A stretch of DNA of 64,000 nt from Mycosarcoma maydis (Eukaryota; Basidiomycota; Ustilaginomycetes; Ustilaginales): NCBI RefSeq assembly GCF_000328475.2, contig NC_026487.1, forward strand, positions 372,001 to 436,000, written 5' to 3'. Below are positions 20,711-29,613 of this stretch, piece after piece. The notes below the pieces were generated by a model that saw only the letters and a list, made by a program, of their open reading frames with translations, did no database searches and was not told the origin of the DNA. How positions within the stretch are numbered: the first letter of the stretch is position 1; each line of letters opens with the position of its first letter. A program made the translations under genes and the position numbers.

Positions 20711-22540
20711 ATGCCAGGCATCTCCAAGAAGCCTTCTTTCAACGCGCAGCAGGCGGGCAGTCCTCACGTCTCGCCTCACAAAAAGACGGTGCGACTGGCG
20801 GAGAACCCTCATGTCTCGGCTTTCCTCTCTCCTAAATCGCGTATCTTTACCGGTGGTCATGGATACCCCGGTGTTCCTACACGAGGCAATGGTCCTGCCT
20901 CGTCTGCTTCTACGGGTACTGCTGGTGGCTTTGGTGCGTCTTCTGCTTCGTCCGAGGCCTTTTCAATCGCTGGAAAGCAGCTCACTCCGGAAGAGGTCGC
21001 TCAGAAGATCGCTTCCATGCTCAAACCGGGTCCTCCCTTCTTCAGTCGCGTTTCAAACGCCGATTTGATCGATTACATCTCAGATACGAGCATCATGAAC
21101 TGCGATAAGCTCAGGGCTCAGGCGGCAGCAGTGGAGGCAAAGAAACAAGCCAATCGCGCTGCGGCTTCGTTCGCTCCTTCTGGCACCGTCGTCCGTCGCA
21201 GGGCCGAAGAAGAAAGCTGGACAGGAGTGGGAACGGTTTGGTCGAGCCTCGATGGTTTGCCTGCCGGTGCTGGGTGGAGTCGTATTCCTGGTACGCCTGG
21301 CAGTCAAACTGGATCGACCCTCTCAACCAAATCTACCAGCAGCACCGGCGCTCTGCAAGACGATGGCCTGTGGAACGCTATCACGCTTTCGTGCGATATC
21401 GACTGCACCGCCGTTGAACTCGCCAAGAGCGTTGTGGTCCCTACACAGGAGTTGGAGAAGAACCACTTTTTCAACGGTAACACCCAGTGCCTGTTTGATG
21501 ATATCGGTGCGGGAGTCAAGTACAGATTTGACAACCTCGTCGGGAAGGCTTCTTCGGGAGGGTTGCGTCACAAACAGTCGTCTTCCGCTCTGGGAAATGG
21601 AGCAAGCAAAGTTGCACCCAACTACCTCTCCTTGTCCGCCTACACCGATCCCAACAGTACCGCTTTCGGTGCGACTTCGTTCGAGCTCAAGTGGCCGAGC
21701 TGGATGCCATGGGGAAAGAAGCAGACATCCACGCCTGCCAACAGTGACGCGTCCACGCCCACTATGCCTGCAGATGGCGGGGCAAAACGTGTGTGGGTGC
21801 CGAGCTCCACCAAAGTGTCGCTCCACGCTTCGTGGTGGGGCTACAACTTGTACCTGCCACAGCCAGTGCTCGACTCTCTCGACGGCGACGTGGATGAAGC
21901 TGAGAAGATCGCCAACTTGATCAACAAGTGCTTGAACTACATCCTGAACAACGTCCCCGCTGGCTTGCCGGCTAGCTTTGCCGCCGTGGTGACCATCTTG
22001 AAGGCCATCGCTCCTACCACGGGCTACATCAGCACGTTTATTGGCTGGAGCTGGGATACCATCAAGGGCTTTAACAAGGGTCAGGGCGTGGTTTTGAGTG
22101 CGACGTGGATCTTACCCGTGGCGTTGATTCCGCGAGCTTGGGATGCTCCGAGTAGTTCGGCTGGGGGCAGCACACCAACTGCTCCCGCTGCGCCCACTCC
22201 AGCCACACCGTCTGATGATGCATCCACCCCAACCCCAACCCCAACCACAGGCTCTGGCTCTGGCACCACAATGACTGCTCAAGACACCTCGACCGCCGAT
22301 CCGGAAGACACGCCGTTACCGGACCCCACCAAACCTGCGGTTCCGGCCCCTGGCGCTACGCTACCACCCACAAACCCGTCCACCGTCTCGCTCGACTTTT
22401 CTCCACCCCCCTCGAACGAAACGTCAAACGCCAAATACCCAGGAGACCAGTACGGCCGCGGTGGAGACCAATCCACCTCCGCCCCCATGGGCGACACCCC
22501 GGCTCCAGCAAACCAAACCCCAATCGATGCGGAATCCTAA
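20711..22540 (+). CDS. Conserved-looking protein of unknown function
   Basis: I do not recognise a named family. From the ATG at 20711 (MPGISKKPSFN) the product is 609 aa. An N-terminal 100 residues are Ser/Gly-rich. A structured core follows, with TPEEVAQKIASMLKPGPPFFSRVSN, then LWNAITLSCDIDCTAVELAKSV, then a Trp-rich stretch WPSWMPWGKKQ and SLHASWWGYNLYLPQPVLD. A mainly hydrophobic helical part (NLINKCLNYILNNVP, YISTFIGWSWDTIKGF, GVVLSATWILPVALIPRAWD) ends it. The last 160 residues are Pro/Thr/Ser-rich with PTPTPTTGSGSG. There is no signal peptide and no clear membrane helix. The high Trp/aromatic content and ordered core say it is a real folded protein. The convergent neighbour at 22787 gives no clue. 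Confidence 0.75.
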   Translation: MPGISKKPSFNAQQAGSPHVSPHKKTVRLAENPHVSAFLSPKSRIFTGGHGYPGVPTRGNGPASSASTGTAGGFGASSASSEAFSIAGKQLTPEEVAQKIASMLKPGPPFFSRVSNADLIDYISDTSIMNCDKLRAQAAAVEAKKQANRAAASFAPSGTVVRRRAEEESWTGVGTVWSSLDGLPAGAGWSRIPGTPGSQTGSTLSTKSTSSTGALQDDGLWNAITLSCDIDCTAVELAKSVVVPTQELEKNHFFNGNTQCLFDDIGAGVKYRFDNLVGKASSGGLRHKQSSSALGNGASKVAPNYLSLSAYTDPNSTAFGATSFELKWPSWMPWGKKQTSTPANSDASTPTMPADGGAKRVWVPSSTKVSLHASWWGYNLYLPQPVLDSLDGDVDEAEKIANLINKCLNYILNNVPAGLPASFAAVVTILKAIAPTTGYISTFIGWSWDTIKGFNKGQGVVLSATWILPVALIPRAWDAPSSSAGGSTPTAPAAPTPATPSDDASTPTPTPTTGSGSGTTMTAQDTSTADPEDTPLPDPTKPAVPAPGATLPPTNPSTVSLDFSPPPSNETSNAKYPGDQYGRGGDQSTSAPMGDTPAPANQTPIDAES

Positions 22541-22786
22541 CCGCTCCGCATCCCTCGACCCGCTTCTCAGTATGATACACTGACACTCTCTGCTTCTGTC
22601 TGCATGAAACTTTGATCTCGCCTTCGGACCGTATAATGCAATCGAGTATTTCCATCGTCACACGAAGCAATGATTGAGCGACCGAGACCCAACGCGCGTG
22701 AGGAGCTGATGCGATGCGGATGAATTGCAATAGACTAGAATGACGAGACACTGAGCGCGAGTGAGGAGGCGGACTGGAGATGTGGT

Positions 22787-25543
22787 TCAACGGTCCCAGC
22801 CCGGCACAGCCTTTCTGGCGGGCTTGCACTGCGGTGCAGATGCGCCGAGCTTGGGATGAGGTTGGACGGGCGAAGCTGCGGAACCTGGGTTGGCATTTGC
22901 GCCTTGCACCGAGTTGTGCAGTGTGCGCTTAGCCGGTGCAGGCTTGCGTGCAGGTGTGCGGGTGGCAAGAGGAGCGCGGTTGCCGAACAGCGCATCGGGG
23001 AGCGCGTATTTCGTCGAGTCGCACACCGCGTTTGGCTGTGCAGCCGCCGGTGCAGGCGCTGGTGCCGATGCTGCTTCTGCCTCGCCAGCCAGCTCACGCC
23101 GGTAGAAAAGCAGATAGGCGAGACCATCATGAGCATGATCTTTGCTGGTCGAGGCTGCGTTGCGCACCACGTGCTCAGTAGCCACGTTGTAGAACAAGGT
23201 GTCGTCGATATGCAACCACGAGAGCCCATCCTGTCGCAGCACATCCACCGTGTAGTGACCGCCCGAAGCGTGTCGACCGTGGTGGTAGACGATACCAAAC
23301 AGGCGGTACCGTGGCCGAGGCTGCGAGCGCATCGCGGGGCTGAGCACATCGGGGGCAATCTCGAGCGTGCTTCCGTAGGAAAGCGGCTTCTGACTCTTTT
23401 GTACGCCTCCAATCTCGTCGTAGATGAATCGCTTGAGGTGAAGAACAAGGACAGGCGGAAGCGACTCGATAAAGACCTGCTTGGTAGCATCCACCTGGGC
23501 AGAGCGCGAAGGCGACCACACTCCTGGGATGGTCTCGGGCTCGGTGAGATGGAGAAGCGCATCTTCAATCGACTGTACGTGTGCAGGCTGGATGTCGAGC
23601 TGCAGCGGCTGATACGGCTCGAGTGTGACGCTGTCCTTGGCACCAGGAGTCTTGAGGACGCTGCGAAGTTTGCCACCAAAGATGCGTGTGATGGGTGACT
23701 CGGAGGTCGAGGTGGTGCGTGTGTAGGCAGTTTTTCCCTTCTGACCCACCTCCATCCAGCCTTGTTCCGAGGGGCTAACGGGACGCATGACTTCTCTTTC
23801 GACAATGTCGTCCTCGTCAAACGCAGCATCGAGACCGAGACCGACAGCATCAGCCGAGGCAGCGTCCTTGCCGACGCGTACGCCGAGCCGCTTGAGATCG
23901 TCATCGGATACACCGTTGAGCTTCTTCTCGTCGTCCGACATCTTGGAAAGCAGACCGTTGGGAGCGCTGGCTGACTGTGCTAGTTTGAGGGCGGATCGAC
24001 GCTGCGCCGAGATGAGCTCCTCGTGGAGCGTGTCAAGGAAGAAGCCGAGAAATTCTTCGGCATCCTCTTGGTGACCCCGGCGCATCTGGTCGAAGCGCTT
24101 GTTGAGGCGCATGGCATCGTAGACAAATTCGGGGACGAATGGTTCCGAGGCGGCAGCAATGAAACCGTCCTGTCCGGGGTGGCGTGCGTCGAGCGATGTG
24201 GAGGAATCGACGGGGAGAAACTCGCGCAAGAACTGAATCACGGCCTCCATGAGCGGGGTGGCGTTTCCAAAGTCGGCGGAAATTTGGTTTGCGACGAGGT
24301 TGAAGAGATTGTAGAAGGGTGCACAGTAGACGAGCGTCTGGAGAATGGCGTTGGCAAAGCAAAAGTTTCCCTTGTTGACGAGACCGCGAGGGTGGGTGAC
24401 GGGAGCGTCGAAGCGAGTGTGTGCATCTGCAAGCAGACGTTCGAGACTCATGACGGTGGGCTTGGCTTGAGTAGCGCCCGACTTGCGAGCCGCTTTCTTG
24501 CCGTTGATGGCTTTGGGGGAGCGTGCGACGGAAGGGGAGTCAACGTCGGAGGCGGACGAAGCGTAGTCGTGGCCGACGTTGACGCTGATACCGATGGGAG
24601 CTTTCGAATTGGAGCCATTGCGGACGAGGGTGTCGGCCCAGGACTTGGGTGTGCCCCAAGCATTGATTTTGGGTGGGTTAAGCTGAGGAGTTCCAACGGC
24701 GGACGAGGAGGCTGCGTCGGGTGCAGCTACGCTGGTAGCTTCTGTTAGAGAGGAGGCGGCAAGATCCGGGTGGTCGGATGTGAGAGGGGACGATGGATGG
24801 GTCGAGATGGATGAGGGAGCGGGTGTGCTTTCGGGGGTTTGTGATGCTAGTGAGGGTTGGTTGAGACGTTTTGGCTGTTTAGGTAGCGACTCGAGAAGAG
24901 CCGACCAGCTGGCTAGGTGGGGGAGCTCAGGACAGCAGCGGTAGGAGATGGTGAGAGGCGGCGCTGATGAAGGCGATGGAGGACGAAAAGCGGCGCCAAG
25001 GTCAGTGTCGAAAGGTTGAAGGTGTGGATCGAGTCGTGATTTGCGAGACGAGGAGGCAGGAGGAGAAACTTGGTGTGCAGCCGCCAGTCGCTTTTGGTTG
25101 GCGAGCGGTGAGAGTCGACCGGCTTGGGGCACGAGGAGTCTAGCTGACGAGAGGATCTCTGGCCGGGACTGGCAATGATAATCATGTATCAAAGACTGAG
25201 AGACAAAGGTAGGAGCGTTTAGGGATGGAGGAGCGAGTGATGAGGATGATGGTGGTAGTGATGACGACGACGATGATGATGATGATGATGGTGTGCCTGC
25301 GTAAAGCTGATGTGTGCTGGACGCGGTTGACACTGATGGGGATGCCGATGATGATGTAGATGCGAGTGCTGATGATGATTGGGATGCTGATGGATGCAAA
25401 TGACTCGCCCGAGGCGATGTTGAGCTCCACTTTTGTGAATAGGGATGCTTTGACGAAGAGGCAGCTAACGGAGTGGTTGATGCCGAAGCAACGGCAATGG
25501 AGCTGCGGGTGGACGCATCAGCGACAGATATCGGAGGAACCAT
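22787..25543 (-). CDS. Ubiquitin carboxyl-terminal hydrolase, USP10/UBP3-like
   Basis: This is a USP-family deubiquitinating cysteine protease. The Cys box is GLVNKGNFCFANAILQTL with the nucleophile at Cys395, the QEDAEEFLGFFLDTLHEEL block lies at about 492-510, LPPVLVLHLKRFIYD precedes the His box GGHYTVDV (His763), and WLHIDDTLFYNV supplies the acidic residue. The catalytic domain covers about 386-816. YCAPFYNLFN after the Cys box and the overall order resemble USP10 and yeast Ubp3, which act on ribosome turnover and vesicle coat proteins; that subgroup is inferred. The N-terminal 380 residues are Ser/Ala/Pro-rich. The chosen start is the ATG at 25541-25543 (MVPPISVADAST), giving 918 aa. 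The frame is open to 25882, but that part looks like leader. The C-terminal tail is Ala/Pro/Lys-rich. Confidence 0.9.
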   Translation of the reverse strand: MVPPISVADASTRSSIAVASASTTPLAASSSKHPYSQKWSSTSPRASHLHPSASQSSSALASTSSSASPSVSTASSTHQLYAGTPSSSSSSSSSSLPPSSSSLAPPSLNAPTFVSQSLIHDYHCQSRPEILSSARLLVPQAGRLSPLANQKRLAAAHQVSPPASSSRKSRLDPHLQPFDTDLGAAFRPPSPSSAPPLTISYRCCPELPHLASWSALLESLPKQPKRLNQPSLASQTPESTPAPSSISTHPSSPLTSDHPDLAASSLTEATSVAAPDAASSSAVGTPQLNPPKINAWGTPKSWADTLVRNGSNSKAPIGISVNVGHDYASSASDVDSPSVARSPKAINGKKAARKSGATQAKPTVMSLERLLADAHTRFDAPVTHPRGLVNKGNFCFANAILQTLVYCAPFYNLFNLVANQISADFGNATPLMEAVIQFLREFLPVDSSTSLDARHPGQDGFIAAASEPFVPEFVYDAMRLNKRFDQMRRGHQEDAEEFLGFFLDTLHEELISAQRRSALKLAQSASAPNGLLSKMSDDEKKLNGVSDDDLKRLGVRVGKDAASADAVGLGLDAAFDEDDIVEREVMRPVSPSEQGWMEVGQKGKTAYTRTTSTSESPITRIFGGKLRSVLKTPGAKDSVTLEPYQPLQLDIQPAHVQSIEDALLHLTEPETIPGVWSPSRSAQVDATKQVFIESLPPVLVLHLKRFIYDEIGGVQKSQKPLSYGSTLEIAPDVLSPAMRSQPRPRYRLFGIVYHHGRHASGGHYTVDVLRQDGLSWLHIDDTLFYNVATEHVVRNAASTSKDHAHDGLAYLLFYRRELAGEAEAASAPAPAPAAAQPNAVCDSTKYALPDALFGNRAPLATRTPARKPAPAKRTLHNSVQGANANPGSAASPVQPHPKLGASAPQCKPARKAVPGWDR

Positions 25544-25843
25544 GTTGCAGGTTATCCTTCTGTAGGCACGTGGAGTTGATTCTGGCCGAAACGTGGTGCC
25601 AACGGAAAGAGGATAGCGCCGATGCCGAGATTCGTTGCTGAACCAACCCAAGCAAAGCGACAAGGAGGAATGGAGGAATCCAAGGCTGATACGAAAGAGA
25701 AGGAATGGCCAGCGACGATCTGAGATGGTAGAGATGGAAAGAGATGGAACTAGAAGCAGAGGAGACGACCAAGCACTCGTGACTTGACAACAGCTTCCAC
25801 GCTGAGCTACAAGCTGTGTAGGAATCTTGAGTAAATCACAAAA

Positions 25844-26110
25844 TCGTGAATCACAAATCGTGAATGGGTTAGTCGCAGTCACGAGTCACGAGTCGTGAGT
25901 CGTCGACGGTCTCTTGACTGGTTCTGGTTGGCGGTAGAATCACGATTTTGACTGCGAATGCAGAAATCCTGAATATATCGTGAATCGTGAATTCAGGAAT
26001 CACGAAATATTGGTCATCAGATCGCAGAGAGGAAGAAAGAGAGAATCACGAATCGTAAATTGTATTCACGTTTGCTGCGTCATGAGTTGCATTCACGATT
26101 CACGGTTGTT
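25844..26110. repeat. Dense cluster of flipping TCGTGA/TCACGA heptad repeats
   Basis: The hexamer occurs in either orientation many times in 270 bp. At 25879-25898 it reads TCACGA, G, TCACGA, G, TCGTGA in strict 7-bp phase. Other copies sit near 25940, 25985, 26005, 26045 and 26095. Confidence 0.85.
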
Positions 26111-26250
26111 GGCTCCCAATTTTCTTCCTTCGGCGTGCATTCGTGATTCATGATTTGTTGATGGCAGCTCAGATCGATCCGTCACGTATCGGATATGCTC
26201 GTGTGAGCTGGCTCGGCACACTTTATCTCGGTCTAACATCCTCTCCATAT

Positions 26251-26292
26251 TTCCGTGTTCCGTGTCTCGTGTTCCGTGTCCCGCGTTCCTCG
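26251..26292. repeat. Degenerate 7-bp tandem array, TTCCGTG
   Basis: Six units of 7 bp follow one another: TTCCGTG, TTCCGTG, TCTCGTG, TTCCGTG, TCCCGCG, TTCCTCG. Confidence 0.8.
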
Positions 26293-26794
26293 TTAAGTTG
26301 TGTGATGCAGAATCCACGCGGACTCACTCGTGACTGTGGCCCGCATTCTGAGTCCACAACTAGGCGTGTGGAGTGGGTAAAGTGCAGTTCCTGCTTGCTT
26401 CCACAGTGTCGCTACCTTGCACTTGCGTGTCGAACGAGAAGCATGTGGATACAGCAGCAAGAAGGTGCACATGGTCGTACAGTACATTCACGATTCACGA
26501 TGTACAGTTAGTTGCCACTCGACCACTTGTGGCAGCGAAGCACGAAACGCGAATAAAAAATATATATGTACGTTATGTGAAAACGAGCCGTTCGTGGTTC
26601 GTAGTTTCACGCTTCGTCGTGCGCACGCCGTGGTTCGTTCGTTTGTTCGTTCCTTGATTCGTGATTCAGTCACGAGTTGGTGTCGTGAGTATCAAGTCAA
26701 TTTTTTTTTCTTTTTCTTTTTGGTTGGCCTAGAATCACGAATTTTGAAAGGTAATGAATGTGCTTTTTAACTGAATCACGGATCGTTGTTTGAT

Positions 26795-26840
26795 GTTCGT
26801 GGTTCGTGATTCGTGATTCGTGATTCGTGATTCGTGATTG
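26795..26840. repeat. 7-bp tandem array, ATTCGTG
   Basis: Two GTTCGTG units and four ATTCGTG units follow in tandem, giving four perfect TCGTGA cores at 26811, 26818, 26825 and 26832. Confidence 0.92.
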
Positions 26841-26866
26841 GGAGTGACTGTGACTTTCTCAAATTG

Positions 26867-26868
<2 letters not shown>

Positions 26869-26932
<64 letters not shown>
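26869..26932. repeat. Compound microsatellite (TC)16(AC)16
   Basis: A 32-bp TC run (26869-26900) passes directly into a 32-bp AC run (26901-26932). It lies about 290 bp upstream of the R3H-SUZ ATG. In one frame it would encode Ser-Leu and His-Thr repeats, which I treat as spurious. Confidence 0.95.
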
Positions 26933-26933
<1 letters not shown>

Positions 26934-27223
26934 ACTTTTGCGCTCCTTTTTCCTTGCGCTACATCATACCCTCACCACCCTCGACGACATCACCTGCGTT
27001 TTCAAACTGCTCAAGCGTTGCTCTCCTTCTGATTAGCCTCACCGCTTCGCATCAAGCACTCATTCTGCTGACCGCCACTAATCCCATCCAAGACCAAGCC
27101 AGACATGTTTCCCACTCGGTGACGTGTTCCCAACTGCCTTGGCTCAACTCGTCTTCCCATCTAGACTTCTCCCTCGACAGGGTCCCAGTCCCAACCTTGC
27201 CTCACTTTTTTCTACTGCCCACC

Positions 27224-29389
27224 ATGACGCAGCCTGACGCCCTATCGAGTGCCCTGGCAGCTGCCTCTCTGCACACAGCCAATGATGTTCATGACTCATC
27301 CACCGCCAACTCCACGCTCAAGCCCGTCAAAGCTTCCTTTGCATCGGCTCTTCGATCCGATCAGTCCCCATCTCTCTCCATCGTCGCAAGACAGGAAACT
27401 GCTTGCCCAGCTTCCAGCGCCGCTGCCGCTCCAGCCGACAATTTGGTGACAGTAGATGACACCATCCTACAGGCCATTAGTAAACGAGACGATCGCATCT
27501 TCTTCATTCAGTATGAGAACCAGATGGCCGCCTTTGTACTCGACTCCACCCGCTCCAGCCTCGAACTTGGCTCCATGAACGCATACCAGCGTCTCCTCAT
27601 CCATCGATGTGCCGACCAGTTCCAACTGCAGCATCAGCTTGACCGTGTCACCCATTGCATCACGCTCGCCAAGACGTCATCCACCTCGCATCCCTCGGCG
27701 CTCCTTTCCAACAGAGCTCGTCAATTCCTGCTCCATCGCGACGGTGTAGACCCTGCCAACGTGCATCCCACCATCGTCGGTCTCGCTGCCTCCTCTACGT
27801 CAGAGACCAACGTGAGCTCCCCCAGCTCCTCGGCGTCCACCCCTTCTACCGCATCCCCCGCCCCGATCCCAGCCGTAACCTCGGCATCTGCATCGAGCGC
27901 AACCAAGCCGGCTTTCAAGATCATGCATCGAGACCCTTCCAGCATTCGCCGCTCTCCGCTCCGCTCCACCGACAATGACAACACCGACTCGGACAAAACA
28001 AAGTCTCGCAAGGATATGACGCTTGAGGAAAGGGAGGCTTCCTACAAGGCTGCGCGTGCCCGCATCTTTGGCGACATGGCCATAAGCGCATCCACCTCGC
28101 CCACCTCGTCCACACTTCCGCTCGATCCCTGCAAAGACAACAGTCAAATCGCCTCCACGCCCTCGAGCTCAGCCGCCTCCAGCCCTGTAGTCGCCACAGC
28201 AGGTAGACGAGCTGCTTCTCGATCCAAGAAGCCTGCCTCCTCCAGCTCCTCTGGTGCCAGTCATGACGCCTCGTCGCAACGCACGCGTAGCAGCAATAAA
28301 AATAGGCCCACTCCGCACTCGGCTAACGATCTTACCGACGACGAACTCGAGTTCAGCCGTGCCCTACCCATTACCTCTCACTCGGCTTTACCTTTGGCCT
28401 GCGCCGGCCCACACCAAGCAAGCCCGATGGACATGCCTACTCACGTGGCGCAAGGCTACTTTCCACCAATCCATCCCACGCTCTTGCAGCAATCGCACTC
28501 AAATCCCAACTTGAGGTCCAGAGCTCCCGCATTCCATCCGCGAGGCAGCACCACGCCCATTTACTCGCAGGGAGGCGCTCTCAGGCATCCAGCCGGCCTC
28601 GAAACCGATGCTTTCCCAGCACTGGCCACTGCACCCAACGCCCCAGCCCAACGGCCTGCACAACCGTATACTCTCGCTCGAAACGCACAAACTATCAGCA
28701 GCGGTGCCATCCCGAATCGACCTCAGAATCCCGTGACACACGAGCATTACGTCAACGGCATTGGCGCTTGGGCACAGCAGACGTCGAACTTGAACAATGC
28801 ATCACTTCGTGGTCCGCAGCAGCAGCAGCATCAAGTAGGACTGCCCTATCAGCATCAGCTACAAATGCAGCAACAATACCAACCCGCCTTGAATGCTTAT
28901 TCCATGGGTCAATCTTCTTTCTCGCCGCACTATGTACAATCAGGACAGCAGGTCAACGCGTACACACCCAGCAGCTACGCCGGTTCGAGGAATAGCAGCC
29001 GTGCCAGCTCGCGACGCGGCGCGCACAACAACAGCCAAGCCGGTGGGGGTACAAGAGATGACGCTGTCAGCGTAAGCTCGATCTCTTCGAATGCATCTTC
29101 TCGCTCCGCAAGCTTCAGTGGTGTAAGCGGAACTGGCAGCAGTGCCAACCCTACACTGGCTGCCAACGGTGGCGGTGGCAGCAGTGTCAGCAGCATCAGC
29201 GCAAGCAAGCCGACAAGTGGATCTTTAGCAGGGTTAGCACATCCCTCGTTGCCTGCGAGACCCGCTTGGCTGGTAGCTAGCAACAACAGCATCGGCGCTA
29301 CCGCGGCAGTGCCAACTGCTCCGCATGCGTCTGCATCTGCATCCGCGTCTGCGTCTGTGTCCGCAGCCCAAGGTGGCGAAGCAGCGTAG
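27224..29389 (+). CDS. R3H-SUZ domain RNA-binding protein
   Basis: An R3H domain at about residues 78-150 (ILQAISKRDDRIFFIQYENQ, LELGSMNAYQRLLIHRCADQF) is followed by a SUZ domain at about 229-284 (KPAFKIMHRDPSS, then EREASYKAARARIFGD). This pairing is seen in ARPP21, Drosophila Encore and fungal relatives, single-stranded RNA or DNA binding proteins that act on mRNA. The remaining 430 residues are low-complexity, rich in Ser, Ala, Gln and Asn, with prion-like stretches. An Ala/Ser dipeptide run ([12 protein letters not shown]) sits near the C-terminus. The start is the ATG at 27224 (MTQPDALSS), preceded by CCCACC. The frame is open upstream through the microsatellite to 26834, which I take as leader. 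From this start it is 721 aa, no intron. Confidence 0.85.
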   Translation: MTQPDALSSALAAASLHTANDVHDSSTANSTLKPVKASFASALRSDQSPSLSIVARQETACPASSAAAAPADNLVTVDDTILQAISKRDDRIFFIQYENQMAAFVLDSTRSSLELGSMNAYQRLLIHRCADQFQLQHQLDRVTHCITLAKTSSTSHPSALLSNRARQFLLHRDGVDPANVHPTIVGLAASSTSETNVSSPSSSASTPSTASPAPIPAVTSASASSATKPAFKIMHRDPSSIRRSPLRSTDNDNTDSDKTKSRKDMTLEEREASYKAARARIFGDMAISASTSPTSSTLPLDPCKDNSQIASTPSSSAASSPVVATAGRRAASRSKKPASSSSSGASHDASSQRTRSSNKNRPTPHSANDLTDDELEFSRALPITSHSALPLACAGPHQASPMDMPTHVAQGYFPPIHPTLLQQSHSNPNLRSRAPAFHPRGSTTPIYSQGGALRHPAGLETDAFPALATAPNAPAQRPAQPYTLARNAQTISSGAIPNRPQNPVTHEHYVNGIGAWAQQTSNLNNASLRGPQQQQHQVGLPYQHQLQMQQQYQPALNAYSMGQSSFSPHYVQSGQQVNAYTPSSYAGSRNSSRASSRRGAHNNSQAGGGTRDDAVSVSSISSNASSRSASFSGVSGTGSSANPTLAANGGGGSSVSSISASKPTSGSLAGLAHPSLPARPAWLVASNNSIGATAAVPTAPHASASASASASVSAAQGGEAA

Positions 29390-29613
29390 CAGTCCAACTT
29401 GAATCACGTCGCATCCATCATGAACAGCAGCAATTATACACATTCTTGTGCCATGTCGCACACAAACACAAAGGCAGCTTGCCATTGTATCATGTACTGT
29501 ACAAAGGTGACATAATCAGGCTTGCTGCGTGTTTGGATGCCAGCAGGCGTGAGGTTGTCGGCAAGTCAGACTGAGCAATCGTAATTGTGATGATGGCACG
29601 TCTGAGACGTGGT

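Larger units (their letters stand above)
25544..27223. promoter_or_regulatory. Divergent promoter region packed with repeats, deubiquitinase and R3H-SUZ gene
   Basis: This 1.7-kb divergent region is the densest in the window for TCGTGA/TCACGA units. They run from 25844 to about 26160 and again from 26490 to 26837. It also has a degenerate heptamer array, a perfect heptamer array and a compound (TC)n(AC)n microsatellite. No ORF in it is credible. Confidence 0.6.

Noticed and set aside
22735..23913. 392-codon - strand ORF overlapping the deubiquitinase
   Set aside because: Same strand, other frame, Arg/Ser-rich composition, and the deubiquitinase frame holds the His box here.
25844..26110. A CRISPR-like or transposon terminal repeat reading of the hexamer clusters
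   Set aside because: Units are 7 bp with one-base spacers, there are no unique spacers, no transposase, and no target-site duplications; the host is a fungus.
26834..27223. N-terminal extension of the R3H-SUZ protein through the microsatellite (Ser-Leu and His-Thr repeats)
   Set aside because: A dinucleotide microsatellite is likely non-coding, and a good start context with a plausible N-terminus exists at 27224.
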